A stretch of 64,000 bases of DNA from Utricularia gibba (taxonomy: Eukaryota; Streptophyta; Magnoliopsida; Lamiales; Lentibulariaceae). Location: contig NEEC01000014.1 in NCBI GenBank assembly GCA_002189035.1, positions 250,501 to 314,500 on the forward strand, in the 5' to 3' direction. Positions 34,675 through 45,415 of the stretch are shown here, piece after piece. A model generated the notes under the pieces. It worked only from the letters and a program-made list of their open reading frames with translations, was not told the origin of the DNA and did no database searches. Position 1 is the first letter of the stretch. Every line of letters starts with the position of its first letter. A program made the translations under genes and the position numbers.

Positions 34675-35384
34675 ACTGGGAAGTCAAAACTACGAAAAAT
34701 TACACATGTTCCAAAGTGGATCTCGCCCTCAGAGCATTCTGACTTTCATCCCAAAAAATTAGAAAAAAAAAAAATGGAATGCGGGACCTTACAGAATGGA
34801 GGTTGTACCACATCGTCGTTACAAGATAGAAAAAGATGTATCTTGAAATATTCAAGATGTGGACATATATTATGCTTGAATATCGATTGAAATTTTGAAT
34901 GTGTACACAAGTTATCGAAATAAATTTATTATTCTATGTTTTTATATAAATACACAAAAAATCATAATAGTTTAATCATTTGCCACCCAGAAAAAATAAA
35001 AGGGTTGGAGGGTTATCCAATCTTAAATCTAAACGTGGAGTGACGGTGAATAAACACGTTGATTTCGATATACGATTTGTTCACAAAGTGTGTTGTAAGG
35101 CTCAATACATGAAACTGTGTTTACACATGTTTTGAAGATCTCATTATAAAATAGTATTAATGGATAATCATTATAATACCATCTTTTGTCTTTTTGAAAT
35201 TGTTAAATTAGCATATAACAAAATTCATATAATCTCTTATTATAATCCAAGTTTCTGCATATCCAATCTCATTTTCGACAATTCACACTCTTGTACACAA
35301 CTTAGGTTAAAATATACTTTCATAATAATTTCCAATTGATCCTTTAGTGTATAGGGTTAAAATATAATTTCATAATAACAAGTC
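34675..35384. other. Intergenic, no gene
   Basis: AT-rich DNA between the methyltransferase-like promoter and the solo LTR. No coding signs. Confidence 0.5.
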
Positions 35385-35389
35385 AGACA

Positions 35390-35963
35390 TGTTGAGGGAT
35401 GATGAATTGAAGCCGCTGCATTCGATTGAACAGATCCAAGATGAAGGGATTACAAATGAGAAGTAGGGATTCTGAGAAAACACAAATCACAGATAAAAGA
35501 GAAGATGGGTATATCAAATCTCAGGGACATGGTCTAATCATGAGGGTAGTATTTTATCATGGTGAACTCCCATACAATTCTTGCGAGGAAACGAACTCCC
35601 GCATTCCGGCCGGTCCGTAGGCGATCGTAAACGATCCTTTGATTTTGGAATCCAATACCTAAACATAGGATGAAAGCAGTAAGTACACGAACGAAGCTGT
35701 CATACTTCTGGGTGAAAGCAGGCTGACTTATCTGCGGCTTGTCCGCTGCAGGCATATGGTTCTGGTGCAAGATGGAATAAGGCTCGGATATCCATACCTA
35801 GTACCTAGTCTATAAATAAGTAAAATCTATACATAAATCTTTGTCTTTCTGAGCAATACATACTCAACTCCTCAATTTGCAAGCACTCAAATCTCAAACC
35901 TGTGGTTCTAGATAGTAACCAATCTTCAAGTCTTCAAGCTTGGAAGCTATAGAACCTCTTTCA
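35390..35963 (+). repeat. Solo Copia LTR with target-site duplication
   Basis: 574 bases starting TGTTGAGGGATGATGAATTG and ending GAACCTCTTTCA. The 5-bp duplication AGACA flanks it (35385-35389 and 35964-35968). The ends match the LTR family at 46722, 51704, 57069 and 63548 (TGTTGGATGGTGATGAA start, CCTTTCA end). An internal TATAAATA lies near 35811. No primer-binding site or coding DNA follows, so the element was reduced to one LTR by recombination. Confidence 0.88.
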
Positions 35964-35968
35964 AGACA

Positions 35969-36387
35969 ATGCATGATGGATGTAAATTTTTGCACCAAGA
36001 TGGTTGCAATTAAAATTCATGTATCAAATAAACTAATAAATCTAGTCCACACAAATTATTTTCTAAATGAAAGAGTGTAGTTGTTCAGGGTAGATCGCAA
36101 ATGCACTATCTTATCTAGTTGAAAATTGGTTTTTCATGGTTATTTTCAACCTTTGATCAAAATTCATTTAGGGTTTATTTTTCTGTGAGGACGTGAATGA
36201 TAGAATAGATGGACATCATTTTTTCTTTTTTTTTTTTTTAAAGAAATGGTATCAAAACCAAGAAATGAATTCCTTTACATTTCGTTGAAGTTACACTTCA
36301 AATGTAATTAAATTAGTATGCGAAAGCCTTTGAAATTCAACTGCAAAAAAAGCACTCTTCCAAATACATGAATTGCCAAATCTCTCA
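35969..36387. other. Intergenic, no gene
   Basis: AT-rich DNA. From about 36310 it aligns with the region upstream of the GT37 gene at 41390, including the ACTCTTCCAAATACATGA segment. Confidence 0.5.
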
Positions 36388-36700
36388 GATTCCGTTTGGT
36401 TTGTGGGTTTAACCAAGTTTATACATAGGTTTAATATTTTACCAATGTTTGATATGTAAGTTATTGTTGAATATAAATTTACCTGACAAGTTTAGATAAA
36501 CTCATCAGTAACCCATAGATATGGGTTTATATAAATCCACCTGAAGAGTGGGTTTAAGTATAACTAATATACCAAATATATGTAATAATAAACCCAAATA
36601 ATTTTAATACACAAATCAAATACGTTTCTACATAAAACGCATGGATATGGGTTTAAACATACTCAAATAATTTATATCACCAACCCCTCAACCAAATATG
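36388..36700. mobile_element. MITE-like insertion in the promoter of the 37-kb GT37 gene
   Basis: The upstream regions of the GT37 genes at 37015 and 41390 align, but this roughly 310-bp block is absent from the second. Its ends are imperfect inverted repeats: CGTTTGGTTTGTGGGTTT on the left, and on the right AACCCCTCAACCAAATA. It contains repeated ATGGGTTTA-type motifs and no coding capacity. The exact TSD is not clear. Confidence 0.55.
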
Positions 36701-36865
36701 AAAAGGATGTCCCGTACGTTGACTTAACCAATTCACCTAACAAGGTACAATTATCTCTTATTAAAAAAATGAATTCTAAGATATGGAGCATGAGATGTCT
36801 TTTTGTTTAGACATTTCCTCAATAATACTTCAAGAAATTCGCCATGAAGGAGCTCAACTTTTGCA

Positions 36866-36872
36866 TATAAAT
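36866..36872 (+). promoter_or_regulatory. TATA box of the 37-kb GT37 gene
   Basis: TATAAAT within TTGCATATAAATGGTGTCT. The same block occurs at 41240-41246 before the paralogue, at a similar distance (about 145-150 bases) from the ATG. Confidence 0.65.
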
Positions 36873-37014
36873 GGTGTCTCCCTTTCCAACATTTTTACAG
36901 CGCAAAAACACTATTCTTTTCAGATGGATCATGAGAACCCTCTTCCCTCAATTCCATTCATTCTTGTAGTGACACAAGAATCATCCTGAATATCAATCTA
37001 TCTTGTGCCACAAA

Positions 37015-38622
37015 ATGACAGGAGCATATTTGAGTGATTCATTCAGAGACTCTCGGTTGCATCTACTTAAATTGGTGGGCGTTTTTCTCCTATTAGGGAT
37101 GACCATATTGACCTTGCTTGCGGTGTCCGGATCAACAGAATGGAGTCTGTTGGAGTATTCACTTAACCAAGCTACTGATTCCTCCCATCAGGTTCACGAT
37201 GAGACTTTGTCAAGCGGATTTCATGGGGGTTCTTGTCATAGTAGGTATGATTCCCTCTTGCATAAGCATCCTGCAATAAGAAAGCCTTCCGCAGATCTCA
37301 TTTCCAAGTTAAAAAGTTACGAAAGATTGCATAAAGATTGCGGCCCAAATACATATTTGTATAACATGTCAACAGATGCCCTCAAACGTAACACGTCTCG
37401 AGTGACATCCGAATGCAAATACATCATATATATTGCTTCTTCTGGGTTGGGGAATAAAATGATAGCCCTTGCCTCTACATTTTTGTATGCTCTTCTGACT
37501 GACAGAATTCTCTTAATCGAGGATCAAGAGTTTTATTCTCTCTTTTGTGAACCCTTTCCTAAAAGTTCATGGATGCTTCCCTCCGAATTTCCATTGTATG
37601 CTAGACTTCATACTTTTCATAAGGAATCTAAAGAAAGCTTTGGAGAATTGTTGAGAAACAATTTATTACGTAATTCAAGCAGTTCAATGCCTCACCCCTA
37701 TGTATACCTCCATTTGGATCCAACATTTGGCAGTTTTGATAAGCGTTTTTACTGTGATGAAGACCACTCATATATTCAGGATGTGCCATGGTTGATTTTA
37801 TGGTCAAATCAATATTTCGCCCCCTCCTTATTCTCAATGACATCTTTTGAGAAAAAGCTGCATGATTTATTTCCAGACAAAGAAACAGTTTTTCATTTTT
37901 TAGCACCCTATTTGTTCAATCCAGAAGATTCGGTCTGGGGGTTAGTCAGAAGATTCTATAATGCTTATTTATCTGACGCGGACTTCAAATTAGGGATCCA
38001 AATTCGAACTAATACTTTCTACAAAACCCCATTCGAAGATGTTCTTCGTCTAATTGTCTCATGCACCACGAATGAGGGTTTGCTTCCATCAGTTTATCAG
38101 CAAGAGCAAGGAAATTTGACCAAACTCATGTCCAAAAGCATGAGAACTGTTGTACTACTAACTTCATTGAGCCGTGACTACTTTGAACATATCATGAAGA
38201 TGTTTTGGGAGCATGCTACTGTAACCGGAGAGATGATTGCAGTTCATCAACCAAGCTTCGAAGAGAACCAGAAGGCTGGGAATCTAATTCATGAGCAAAA
38301 AGCCTTAGCAGAAATGTACTTGCTTAGTTTAAGCGATGAGTTGCTTACAAGTCCATCATCAACCTTTGGGTATGTGGCTCAAGGTCTAGGTGGGTTAACA
38401 CCATGGATGATCTTGATGTCCAAGAACAAGACAGGGCATTACCATCCATGTCGCCGACTTCCCTCGATGGAGCCATGCTTCCATGTGCCACCATACTACG
38501 ATTGTAAGACAGGAAGTGATAAATATCCAAATTCTACTGAGCCTCATACCACACAGTGCCTGGATGGGATATGGGGATTGGGAGGACTGCAGCTAGTTAA
38601 CCACTTCGACAATCCGCCTTAG
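37015..38622 (+). CDS. Xyloglucan-type fucosyltransferase (GT37), full length
   Basis: The gene encodes 535 residues from the ATG at 37015. The frame also extends four codons upstream without an ATG. A type II signal anchor spans about residues 17-37, followed by a stem and the GT37 catalytic domain. Landmarks in order are CHSRYDSLLHKHP (about 75-85), ASSGLGNKM (about 141), LYALLTDRILLIED, FCEPFPKSSW, YCDEDHSYIQDVPW, KLGIQIRTN (about 325-333; the Arg binds GDP-fucose in this family), ATVTGE, and STFGYVAQGLGGLTPW near 450. GT37 enzymes add L-fucose from GDP-fucose to xyloglucan galactose or arabinogalactan-protein arabinose in the Golgi. Which acceptor applies here is unknown. It is the closest relative of the broken copy at 24347-26371. 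Confidence 0.93.
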   Translation: MTGAYLSDSFRDSRLHLLKLVGVFLLLGMTILTLLAVSGSTEWSLLEYSLNQATDSSHQVHDETLSSGFHGGSCHSRYDSLLHKHPAIRKPSADLISKLKSYERLHKDCGPNTYLYNMSTDALKRNTSRVTSECKYIIYIASSGLGNKMIALASTFLYALLTDRILLIEDQEFYSLFCEPFPKSSWMLPSEFPLYARLHTFHKESKESFGELLRNNLLRNSSSSMPHPYVYLHLDPTFGSFDKRFYCDEDHSYIQDVPWLILWSNQYFAPSLFSMTSFEKKLHDLFPDKETVFHFLAPYLFNPEDSVWGLVRRFYNAYLSDADFKLGIQIRTNTFYKTPFEDVLRLIVSCTTNEGLLPSVYQQEQGNLTKLMSKSMRTVVLLTSLSRDYFEHIMKMFWEHATVTGEMIAVHQPSFEENQKAGNLIHEQKALAEMYLLSLSDELLTSPSSTFGYVAQGLGGLTPWMILMSKNKTGHYHPCRRLPSMEPCFHVPPYYDCKTGSDKYPNSTEPHTTQCLDGIWGLGGLQLVNHFDNPP

Positions 38623-41239
38623 AGTCATTTCTTCCATTTGTTTTTCTTTCTCATTGTTAACGATTTATACCTTTACCACTTATATTTTTCAGAACTTCGT
38701 GATTGCTGTACCCATTTAACATTGCTAGTTTCCAGTCAACACCTGCAAATCGTTTTGAGAAATGCGCCATTATGCGCTACGGTAGAGAGTGCGTGGATTG
38801 GTGTAGTATTTTTGTCTAAGCCGCATTTATCCCACAACTTATCTACCAATCGATAGTTTCAGTCTCCAATGCCATAAATAATTCTTCTTAATAACCACTA
38901 CAAAATCAAGTTAGCATCATCTGATTCAAACCCGTTTTTTTTTTGTCCTGTTTACTACAGGAAATTCTTGATACGATTACTCGGAATAACTGTATGTTAC
39001 CAGAAATGTCATCGAGACTTGAATAAAAAAAAAAAGGTCTTTTATGCGGCAATAATATTGCCCAGATAAAATTAAACCAGGCAGTTACTACTTGGAAAGA
39101 ATTTATGTAAATTAAGTTTTAAAAAATCACTTTAGAATTGATTTTAACATAATTGAAAATTCGAATAAGAATTGATAAATATTTAGAAGTATTTTTTAGA
39201 ATAATTATTATAAAATGAATTTATGTTTTGAATATAAAAAATAAAAATTAATTTAATAAATAAATGCCATATTTATCTATATTTATTAATAATTCTATTT
39301 TAGAAATTCATATTTTGAAAATATTTTTTATACACCAGTTATATTATAAAAATATTATATGATTTTTAAATTAGAACTTAAATTATTATTTTAATTTAAA
39401 TATATTTATATTAAAATAATGATTTAAAAATTATGGTAATTAAATTATTAATTATAATTATTTATAAGGATACAAATATAACTTCAATTATAAAATTATT
39501 TATTGAAAATCAATTCTGATAAAAGAGTTATTATTTCATGTTTCTCATAAAAATAAAATGATTTTTAAAAATTAATTCTCGTAAAATATAATTTGATGTA
39601 CATTTAAAAACAGAATCAATTTAATTAAGAATAATTTTAAATATAATTGATTTCTGATGATTTCCAAACTGGTTGTAGTTTCCTTTGGTAAAGGTGCCTA
39701 GTAATTGTGTATTAAGGTGAAACTTGTCTCCGGAATAAGTGTGTAGGCTTGAACTCCATTCTATCTTTTCCTTTTCGCTTGCTTAGTTTCCTTTGCAAAT
39801 TGTGTTGAGCTTTTGTGCAAAAACAATTTCAGAACTTTTTTGAAGTTCTTCAGCCTTTACCAAGGAATTATCCCATTTCGCTATAATGGGATAAACAATG
39901 TAAAATGAAATCAGTAATGCCAATTATTGAAATTAACTCAACATCTTCGATTCGCCATTTCCCTTGGGATTTCTTGTTTTCTTTAGATCTACCTCAAGAA
40001 CGCATACTGATCCTAGATTTCCTCCTCCAGTGTGTGGTCACATTTAAATCCATGATGACCACAACTTTTGTTTTATAATGGATTGAGACTATAAATTGTG
40101 TTCGAGGTGTAAATATGATGACAACCACTTTAGTCCGAATCTAAAATGTAAATCCATCGACACTCCAAGGATGTGAAATGTATTAGCCAACCCGGGGGAG
40201 TAGGGCATTTAATGCACTCAACAAACTTACCTAACGATAAATACCTTCAAAGAAAGTCGTTAATGAGAGTGTCAACCAACATATGCTTATATAGATCCGT
40301 GTGAACATATGACTTTTTCCATGAATTTCTGATTTTTGTGATGATGAAGAGACTATGGATTTCTTGAATGTTCATATACTGGCTTCGATTATCCTTTAGA
40401 GAATTCCACTAAAGAGAAAATTCCAACCCCACAAACATTATTGAGGATGAAAATTTTGAATCTTCAAATGCTCTGGTCAATAGTCCTGGGCCCTATGCAA
40501 AGTTTTTTTTTTTTTTTTCATTTTTTACAAAAATGTTCCTTTTGCTTTTCTTGCTACTTCTCTGAGGCAATTAGTAAAATGTCTTGACTTTTTTTTAAAT
40601 TATCATATTACCCTAATTTATAAATCAATTATTATGTTACATTAATTATTGAACATAGTTCACAATTTATATTATTTGTATTGTTATTTTCGTATTATCC
40701 TAATGAAGGTCTAAATTAAGATTTTATAAAGCTGAAATGTCAACTCCCCGGACAGTGTATACTCAGTTTTCAACTTGGCAGGTTAACCAGGTTTTGGTAA
40801 CTTGCTATTTAATTGGGTTCCAATTATTGGTTTTGGACAACAAACTTTTTAAGTACAAAATCCTTTTTTTTAAAATTTAAAAATAATAATAATAAGAGGA
40901 ATATATGAAAGGGTATTCTAAAAAAATATGGTCAAGAGCTTAAAAAATTTAGTATTACGATATTACGATACTTTACTTGGATTTAATGTAATTCACAAAA
41001 AATATTTAAGAAATATAATTATTATGGTAAAAGCTGTGTTTGAGCGTTTGAAAGCATACCACTCTTCGAAATACATGAGTTGTCAAATTATTTCAGGGAT
41101 AGGAATGCCCCGTACTACCTAACAAGGTACACTAATTTCCAATTAAACAAATTTACCTAACATGGTACACTTATTGCTTAGGCATTTCCTTACAATAATA
41201 CATTTGCAGAAGTTCTGAAGAAGAAGCTCAAGTGTTGCA
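38623..41239. other. Intergenic between two GT37 paralogues
   Basis: 38700-38960 is 3' flank shared with the regions after the GT37 copies at 44690-44850 and 57850-57980. 39100-39660 is very AT-rich with inverted-looking AATTGATTTTAA segments, possibly an old MITE. 40900-41240 is the duplicated promoter side of the next gene. No other gene is visible. Confidence 0.6.
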
Positions 41240-41246
41240 TATAAAT
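41240..41246 (+). promoter_or_regulatory. TATA box of the 41-kb GT37 gene
   Basis: TATAAAT in the conserved block TTGCATATAAATGGTGTCT, 144 bases before the ATG at 41390. Confidence 0.65.
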
Positions 41247-41389
41247 GGTGTCTGGCTTTCCAACTTTTTAAAGCACATAGACAGAAACCTTTTATTTGGA
41301 TCACCAAATCTCTGCTCCCTCCGTGTCATTCATGCTTGTAATGACATAAGGATCATCGTCGATATCATTCTATCTTGTGCCACGTGATC

Positions 41390-42985
41390 ATGAAAACACG
41401 TGTCAATAATTCATTGACAAAACCTTGGTTGCTTCTACTTAAATTGGTGTGCTTCTTTCTCCTAGGGATAAGCATATTGTCCTTGCTCTCCGCCTTCGAA
41501 TCAACGAGATGGAATGCATCGCTGTATACGCTTAATCAAGGTATTGATTCCTCCAAAAAACTTAATGATGAGCTTTTGCCAAGTGGATTTGATGGAGTTT
41601 CTTGTCGTAGTAGGTATGATTCCCTCTTACATAAACATCCCGTAATAAGAAAGCCTTCTACAGTTCTCATTTCCAAGTTAAGAAGTTACGAGAATTTACA
41701 CAAAATCTGCCGTCCACATACACATTTCTACAACATGACAGTAGATACCCTCAAAAGTAACATGTCTCGCGGGATATCTAAATGCAAATACGTCATATGG
41801 GTTGAAACAAATGACGGCATAGGGAATAGACTGATTACTCTTGCCTCTACATTCCTATATGCTCTTCTCACTGACAGAGTTCTCCTGATCGAGAATAAAG
41901 CGGTTTATTCTCTCTTTTGTGAACCATTCCCTAAAAGTTCCTGGTTGCTTCCTTCGGATTTCCCGTTATTGAATAAACTTGAAAGTTTTCATAGGGAATC
42001 CCACGAAAGTTTTGGTCAGTTGTTGAGAAACAATTTATTAGGTAATTCAAGTGGTTTATTGCCTCACCCCTATGTATACATCCATTTGGATAATGCGTAT
42101 GACAGTTTTGATAAACTCTTTTATTGTGACAAAGACCACTCATATATTCAAGATGTGCCATGGTTGATATTACGATCAAATCAATATTTCGCTCCCTCCT
42201 TGTTCTCAATGACGTCCTTTCAGAGAATGCTGGACAATTTGTTTCCAGATAAGGAAACAGTGTTTTATCATTTAGCTCGATATTTATTCAGTCCAGGAGA
42301 TAATATTTGGGGGTTAGTTAGAAGATTCTATGATACTTATTTATCTGATGCTGATTTCAAATTGGGGATCCAAATTCGAACCAATAGTTTCCATCACCCC
42401 CCAGTGGAAGATGTTTTCAATCTAATTCTCTCATGCACCACGAATGAGCGTTTACTTCCATCAGTTTATCAGCAAGAGCATGGACATTTGACCACGTCCG
42501 TATCCAAAAGGAAGAAAATTATCGTACTATTGGCATCATTGAGTCGTGACTACTTCGAAAAAATGAGGAAGATGTATTGGGCCCATGCTACTGTGACAGG
42601 AGAAATGGTTGCAGTTCATCAACCCAGCTTTGAAGAGCGCCAATATTTTGAAAACCTGGATCATGATAAAAAAGCCTTGGCGGAATTGTATTTGCTTAGT
42701 TTAAGCGACGAGTTGCTTACAAGCCAATCATCAACTTTTGGGTATGCGGCTCAAGGTTTAGGTGGGTTACAATCACGGATGATATTCATGTCTAAGAATC
42801 ATACAGGCCATTACAATCCATGTCGTCGAGTTCAGTCGATGGACCCATGTTACCATATACCACCATATTACGATTGTAAGACGAGAAGAGGGACATATGG
42901 AAATGCTTCGGGGCCTCATACTAGACCGTGCCTCGATGGAGTACAAGGTTTGGGAGGATTGCAGCTCGTTAACGATGCACCTTAA
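41390..42985 (+). CDS. Xyloglucan-type fucosyltransferase (GT37), full length
   Basis: The gene encodes 531 residues from the ATG at 41390 (MKTRVNNSLTKPWLLLLKLV). The anchor lies at about residues 12-34. The catalytic landmarks are present: GVSCRSRYDSLLHKHP, TNDGIGNRLITLASTFLYAL, FCEPFPKSSWLLPSDFP, YCDKDHSYIQDVPW, KLGIQIRTNSFHHPP, and STFGYAAQGLGGLQSRM. By eye it is about three-quarters identical to the 37-kb gene, so it is an older tandem duplicate. It is expected to be a Golgi GDP-fucose-dependent transferase. The C-terminal NDAP end matches the fragment at 57477-57694 better than the 37-kb gene does. Confidence 0.92.
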   Translation: MKTRVNNSLTKPWLLLLKLVCFFLLGISILSLLSAFESTRWNASLYTLNQGIDSSKKLNDELLPSGFDGVSCRSRYDSLLHKHPVIRKPSTVLISKLRSYENLHKICRPHTHFYNMTVDTLKSNMSRGISKCKYVIWVETNDGIGNRLITLASTFLYALLTDRVLLIENKAVYSLFCEPFPKSSWLLPSDFPLLNKLESFHRESHESFGQLLRNNLLGNSSGLLPHPYVYIHLDNAYDSFDKLFYCDKDHSYIQDVPWLILRSNQYFAPSLFSMTSFQRMLDNLFPDKETVFYHLARYLFSPGDNIWGLVRRFYDTYLSDADFKLGIQIRTNSFHHPPVEDVFNLILSCTTNERLLPSVYQQEHGHLTTSVSKRKKIIVLLASLSRDYFEKMRKMYWAHATVTGEMVAVHQPSFEERQYFENLDHDKKALAELYLLSLSDELLTSQSSTFGYAAQGLGGLQSRMIFMSKNHTGHYNPCRRVQSMDPCYHIPPYYDCKTRRGTYGNASGPHTRPCLDGVQGLGGLQLVNDAP

Positions 42986-45415
42986 AAGTAAATTTGTCTT
43001 TTTGTTCCATTCTAAGTTTCAATGTTTAATTTATGCTTTTACCTCTTGTCGTATATTTTAAATTTAGTCATCAAATTGAACGATAAAAAAATTTGTGATT
43101 TCTGTACCCATATATATAGCCTTTCTAGTTGGGACCAAAAATATGGGAAACATGATTGTAGAATCTGGATCAACACCTCCAAATCATGATGAGATATGTG
43201 ATTTTATTGTGCCAGATGAAATAAAAAGTGTGGGGAAGAAATTCTATATATTTCACTCACTAAATTTTACATGAATCCATGCTCTATATATACAGCAAGT
43301 TAAAAAACTAATAAATTCAACTACTAGACAATCAAATAATAAGTTTTCAATCTGCACAAATTTGAATAAAGTTGTCGAAACTTTTGTGCTCTTCCAACGG
43401 TTCATTTACCTCTAGGAGTTGATGGACCATAAAGTTGTGCTAAATGTCATGGTTTAGCATAATGCATCAAAATAAATTTATAAACCAAACTATTATTCTA
43501 AATAAATCACAGAAATTAATGTAGTGTAGCAAGCAAGGATTGAATCCCTAGAAAATGTTTGCAATTTTTTGAATTCCTTTATATTTACTGAAAACTAATG
43601 GTTATATAAGTTAAATTCTTACTTGCATAAGACATAAAATAATAGTAAATGTTGTGAATAGGTTGCAAGTCAAAAGAATGCAAGAAATGTCATGAATGCT
43701 CATAAAATACAAAAGGTAAGTGATTCGGTTGAGTTTTGCACCAGTATCTAGTTCTTTTATCACTTTATTACATCTAGAAATAGAGAAAAGTATTGTGGGA
43801 ATAGTTGTCATATTAAACTAAAAAAAAAAACTAAAGATAAAAAAACTCAAAAAAGAAACAGGTTGGTAAGCTAATATAACATCTACAGGAAGTTTAGCAT
43901 TCACAACTAAGCATCATAACTATAAGAAACGTAGAGAAATGACAGAAAATGCAAGAGCATGTTCAATGTTAGAAATAGAAGTACAGAAAACTAAAATAAA
44001 ATGTCAATCAATTGCTATGAAGCAGAGATCTGCTGAAACTGAAAGTTTTGGTAGTAAATCTAATCTGGAAACTAACTGGAGCTATCACTAGAGAACCACC
44101 GTTCTCCTTGCTTCATGCAATGCTACCTTCTCTTTCTTACTTCTTCTTTTCTTTTCCCACTTAAAAGAAGGGCATTTTCATCTTTTTCATGGGTTTTTAG
44201 AAAGAAAATTTTTAATTCATATCTTTTCTTTTCATAAGCGGATTACTTTTGGTTAAAAGCCATTCTTTCTCAATTTTTCTGACTTTTTTTACTTTTTAAC
44301 GTGGAAAGTGCGTTTCAGTACTTTTTATACTACTAAGACTTAATGATAGATTAGATAGAAACATTAAAGTTTTTGACTTAATTGTTGCCAATTAAACCTA
44401 TTTTCACAACAAACATATTCCTACTAATTCACAAAAGTAAATAATTAAGCATATGAAACAATATTTTAACATACAAAATACTCCTAAAAATACATACAAA
44501 AAGTATGATAAAAACAGTATTATCAGGAAAAACCTCATTTTTCCTCAATTACCAAAGTATTAAAAGATTATTACACAAAAAAGATATCACATTTCCCAAT
44601 TATATTCATATTTAGGGTAATCCTTCATTGTTTCTCTGCATCCTTATCACTCCATTGACCTGGCAAACTTGTGATATTAATACTAGAGTGGGGTAATGGT
44701 CTGGTTTTCTTTCCATCCCTCAACTTATCAAACAATCAACAGTTTCATTTTCTAATTTCACATAAATAATTCTTCTTAATATCTATTGCAAAATCAGGTT
44801 AGCATTGTCCTGATTCAAACCTTCTTTATTCCTATTTATTATAAATAGTGTTTGAATGTGTTAAAGATGAAAATCGGTGTTCGAGATGAGTCCGATTTTT
44901 GGGTGATAGATGTGGCCGAAAGTACCGCACCTTGTTATGTTTTTTGCGATTTGTTTGACTCAATCAACAGAAACGAGGGTAGGCGGAGATTTTTACGTGG
45001 AAACTATCAAAGAACGGAAAAACCACGGAGCTATCGAAGTTCGCCGAAGAAAATCCTTATTAGACGGAGATGGTGAAGAAGAGTACAGGTTGGGAGGATT
45101 AGGGTCCAACCCTTTCTCTGTTATGATTTCTTCTATTTTTTGAGTTTTTCATTGTATTGCATAAAGACAAGATCACTAAGTTGTTTATGATCTAATCAAT
45201 TGTGTTTCTTTGCGTCTACATGATCAAAGACTTTCCAATTTCTCTCACAACCTGAAGAAAACTTGTTTGCCCAAGAATCTTCACAGCTAGATCTTTTACC
45301 AAAGGAGTACTTGATTCAAAGCACTTCTACCATTGATCTACAAAAGTGCAAATCATATGTATCAAGTGTGATATTGTATACCATAGAGAATGTAATAAAA
45401 TGAATCCAGACAAGG
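42986..45415. other. 3' flank of GT37 gene and a probable 1.5-kb insertion
   Basis: Up to about 43190 the DNA matches the region after the 37-kb gene. The next piece of the shared 3' flank resumes only near 44690 (CTCAACTTATCAA-, ATAATTCTTCTTAATA-type segments). The roughly 1.5 kb between has no counterpart and is probably an inserted element of unknown type. Two overlapping short frames at 44852-45143 show no homology. Confidence 0.5.

Noticed and set aside
44852-45143. Two overlapping short frames before the hAT remnant
   Set aside because: No family resemblance or signal peptide; low support as a gene.
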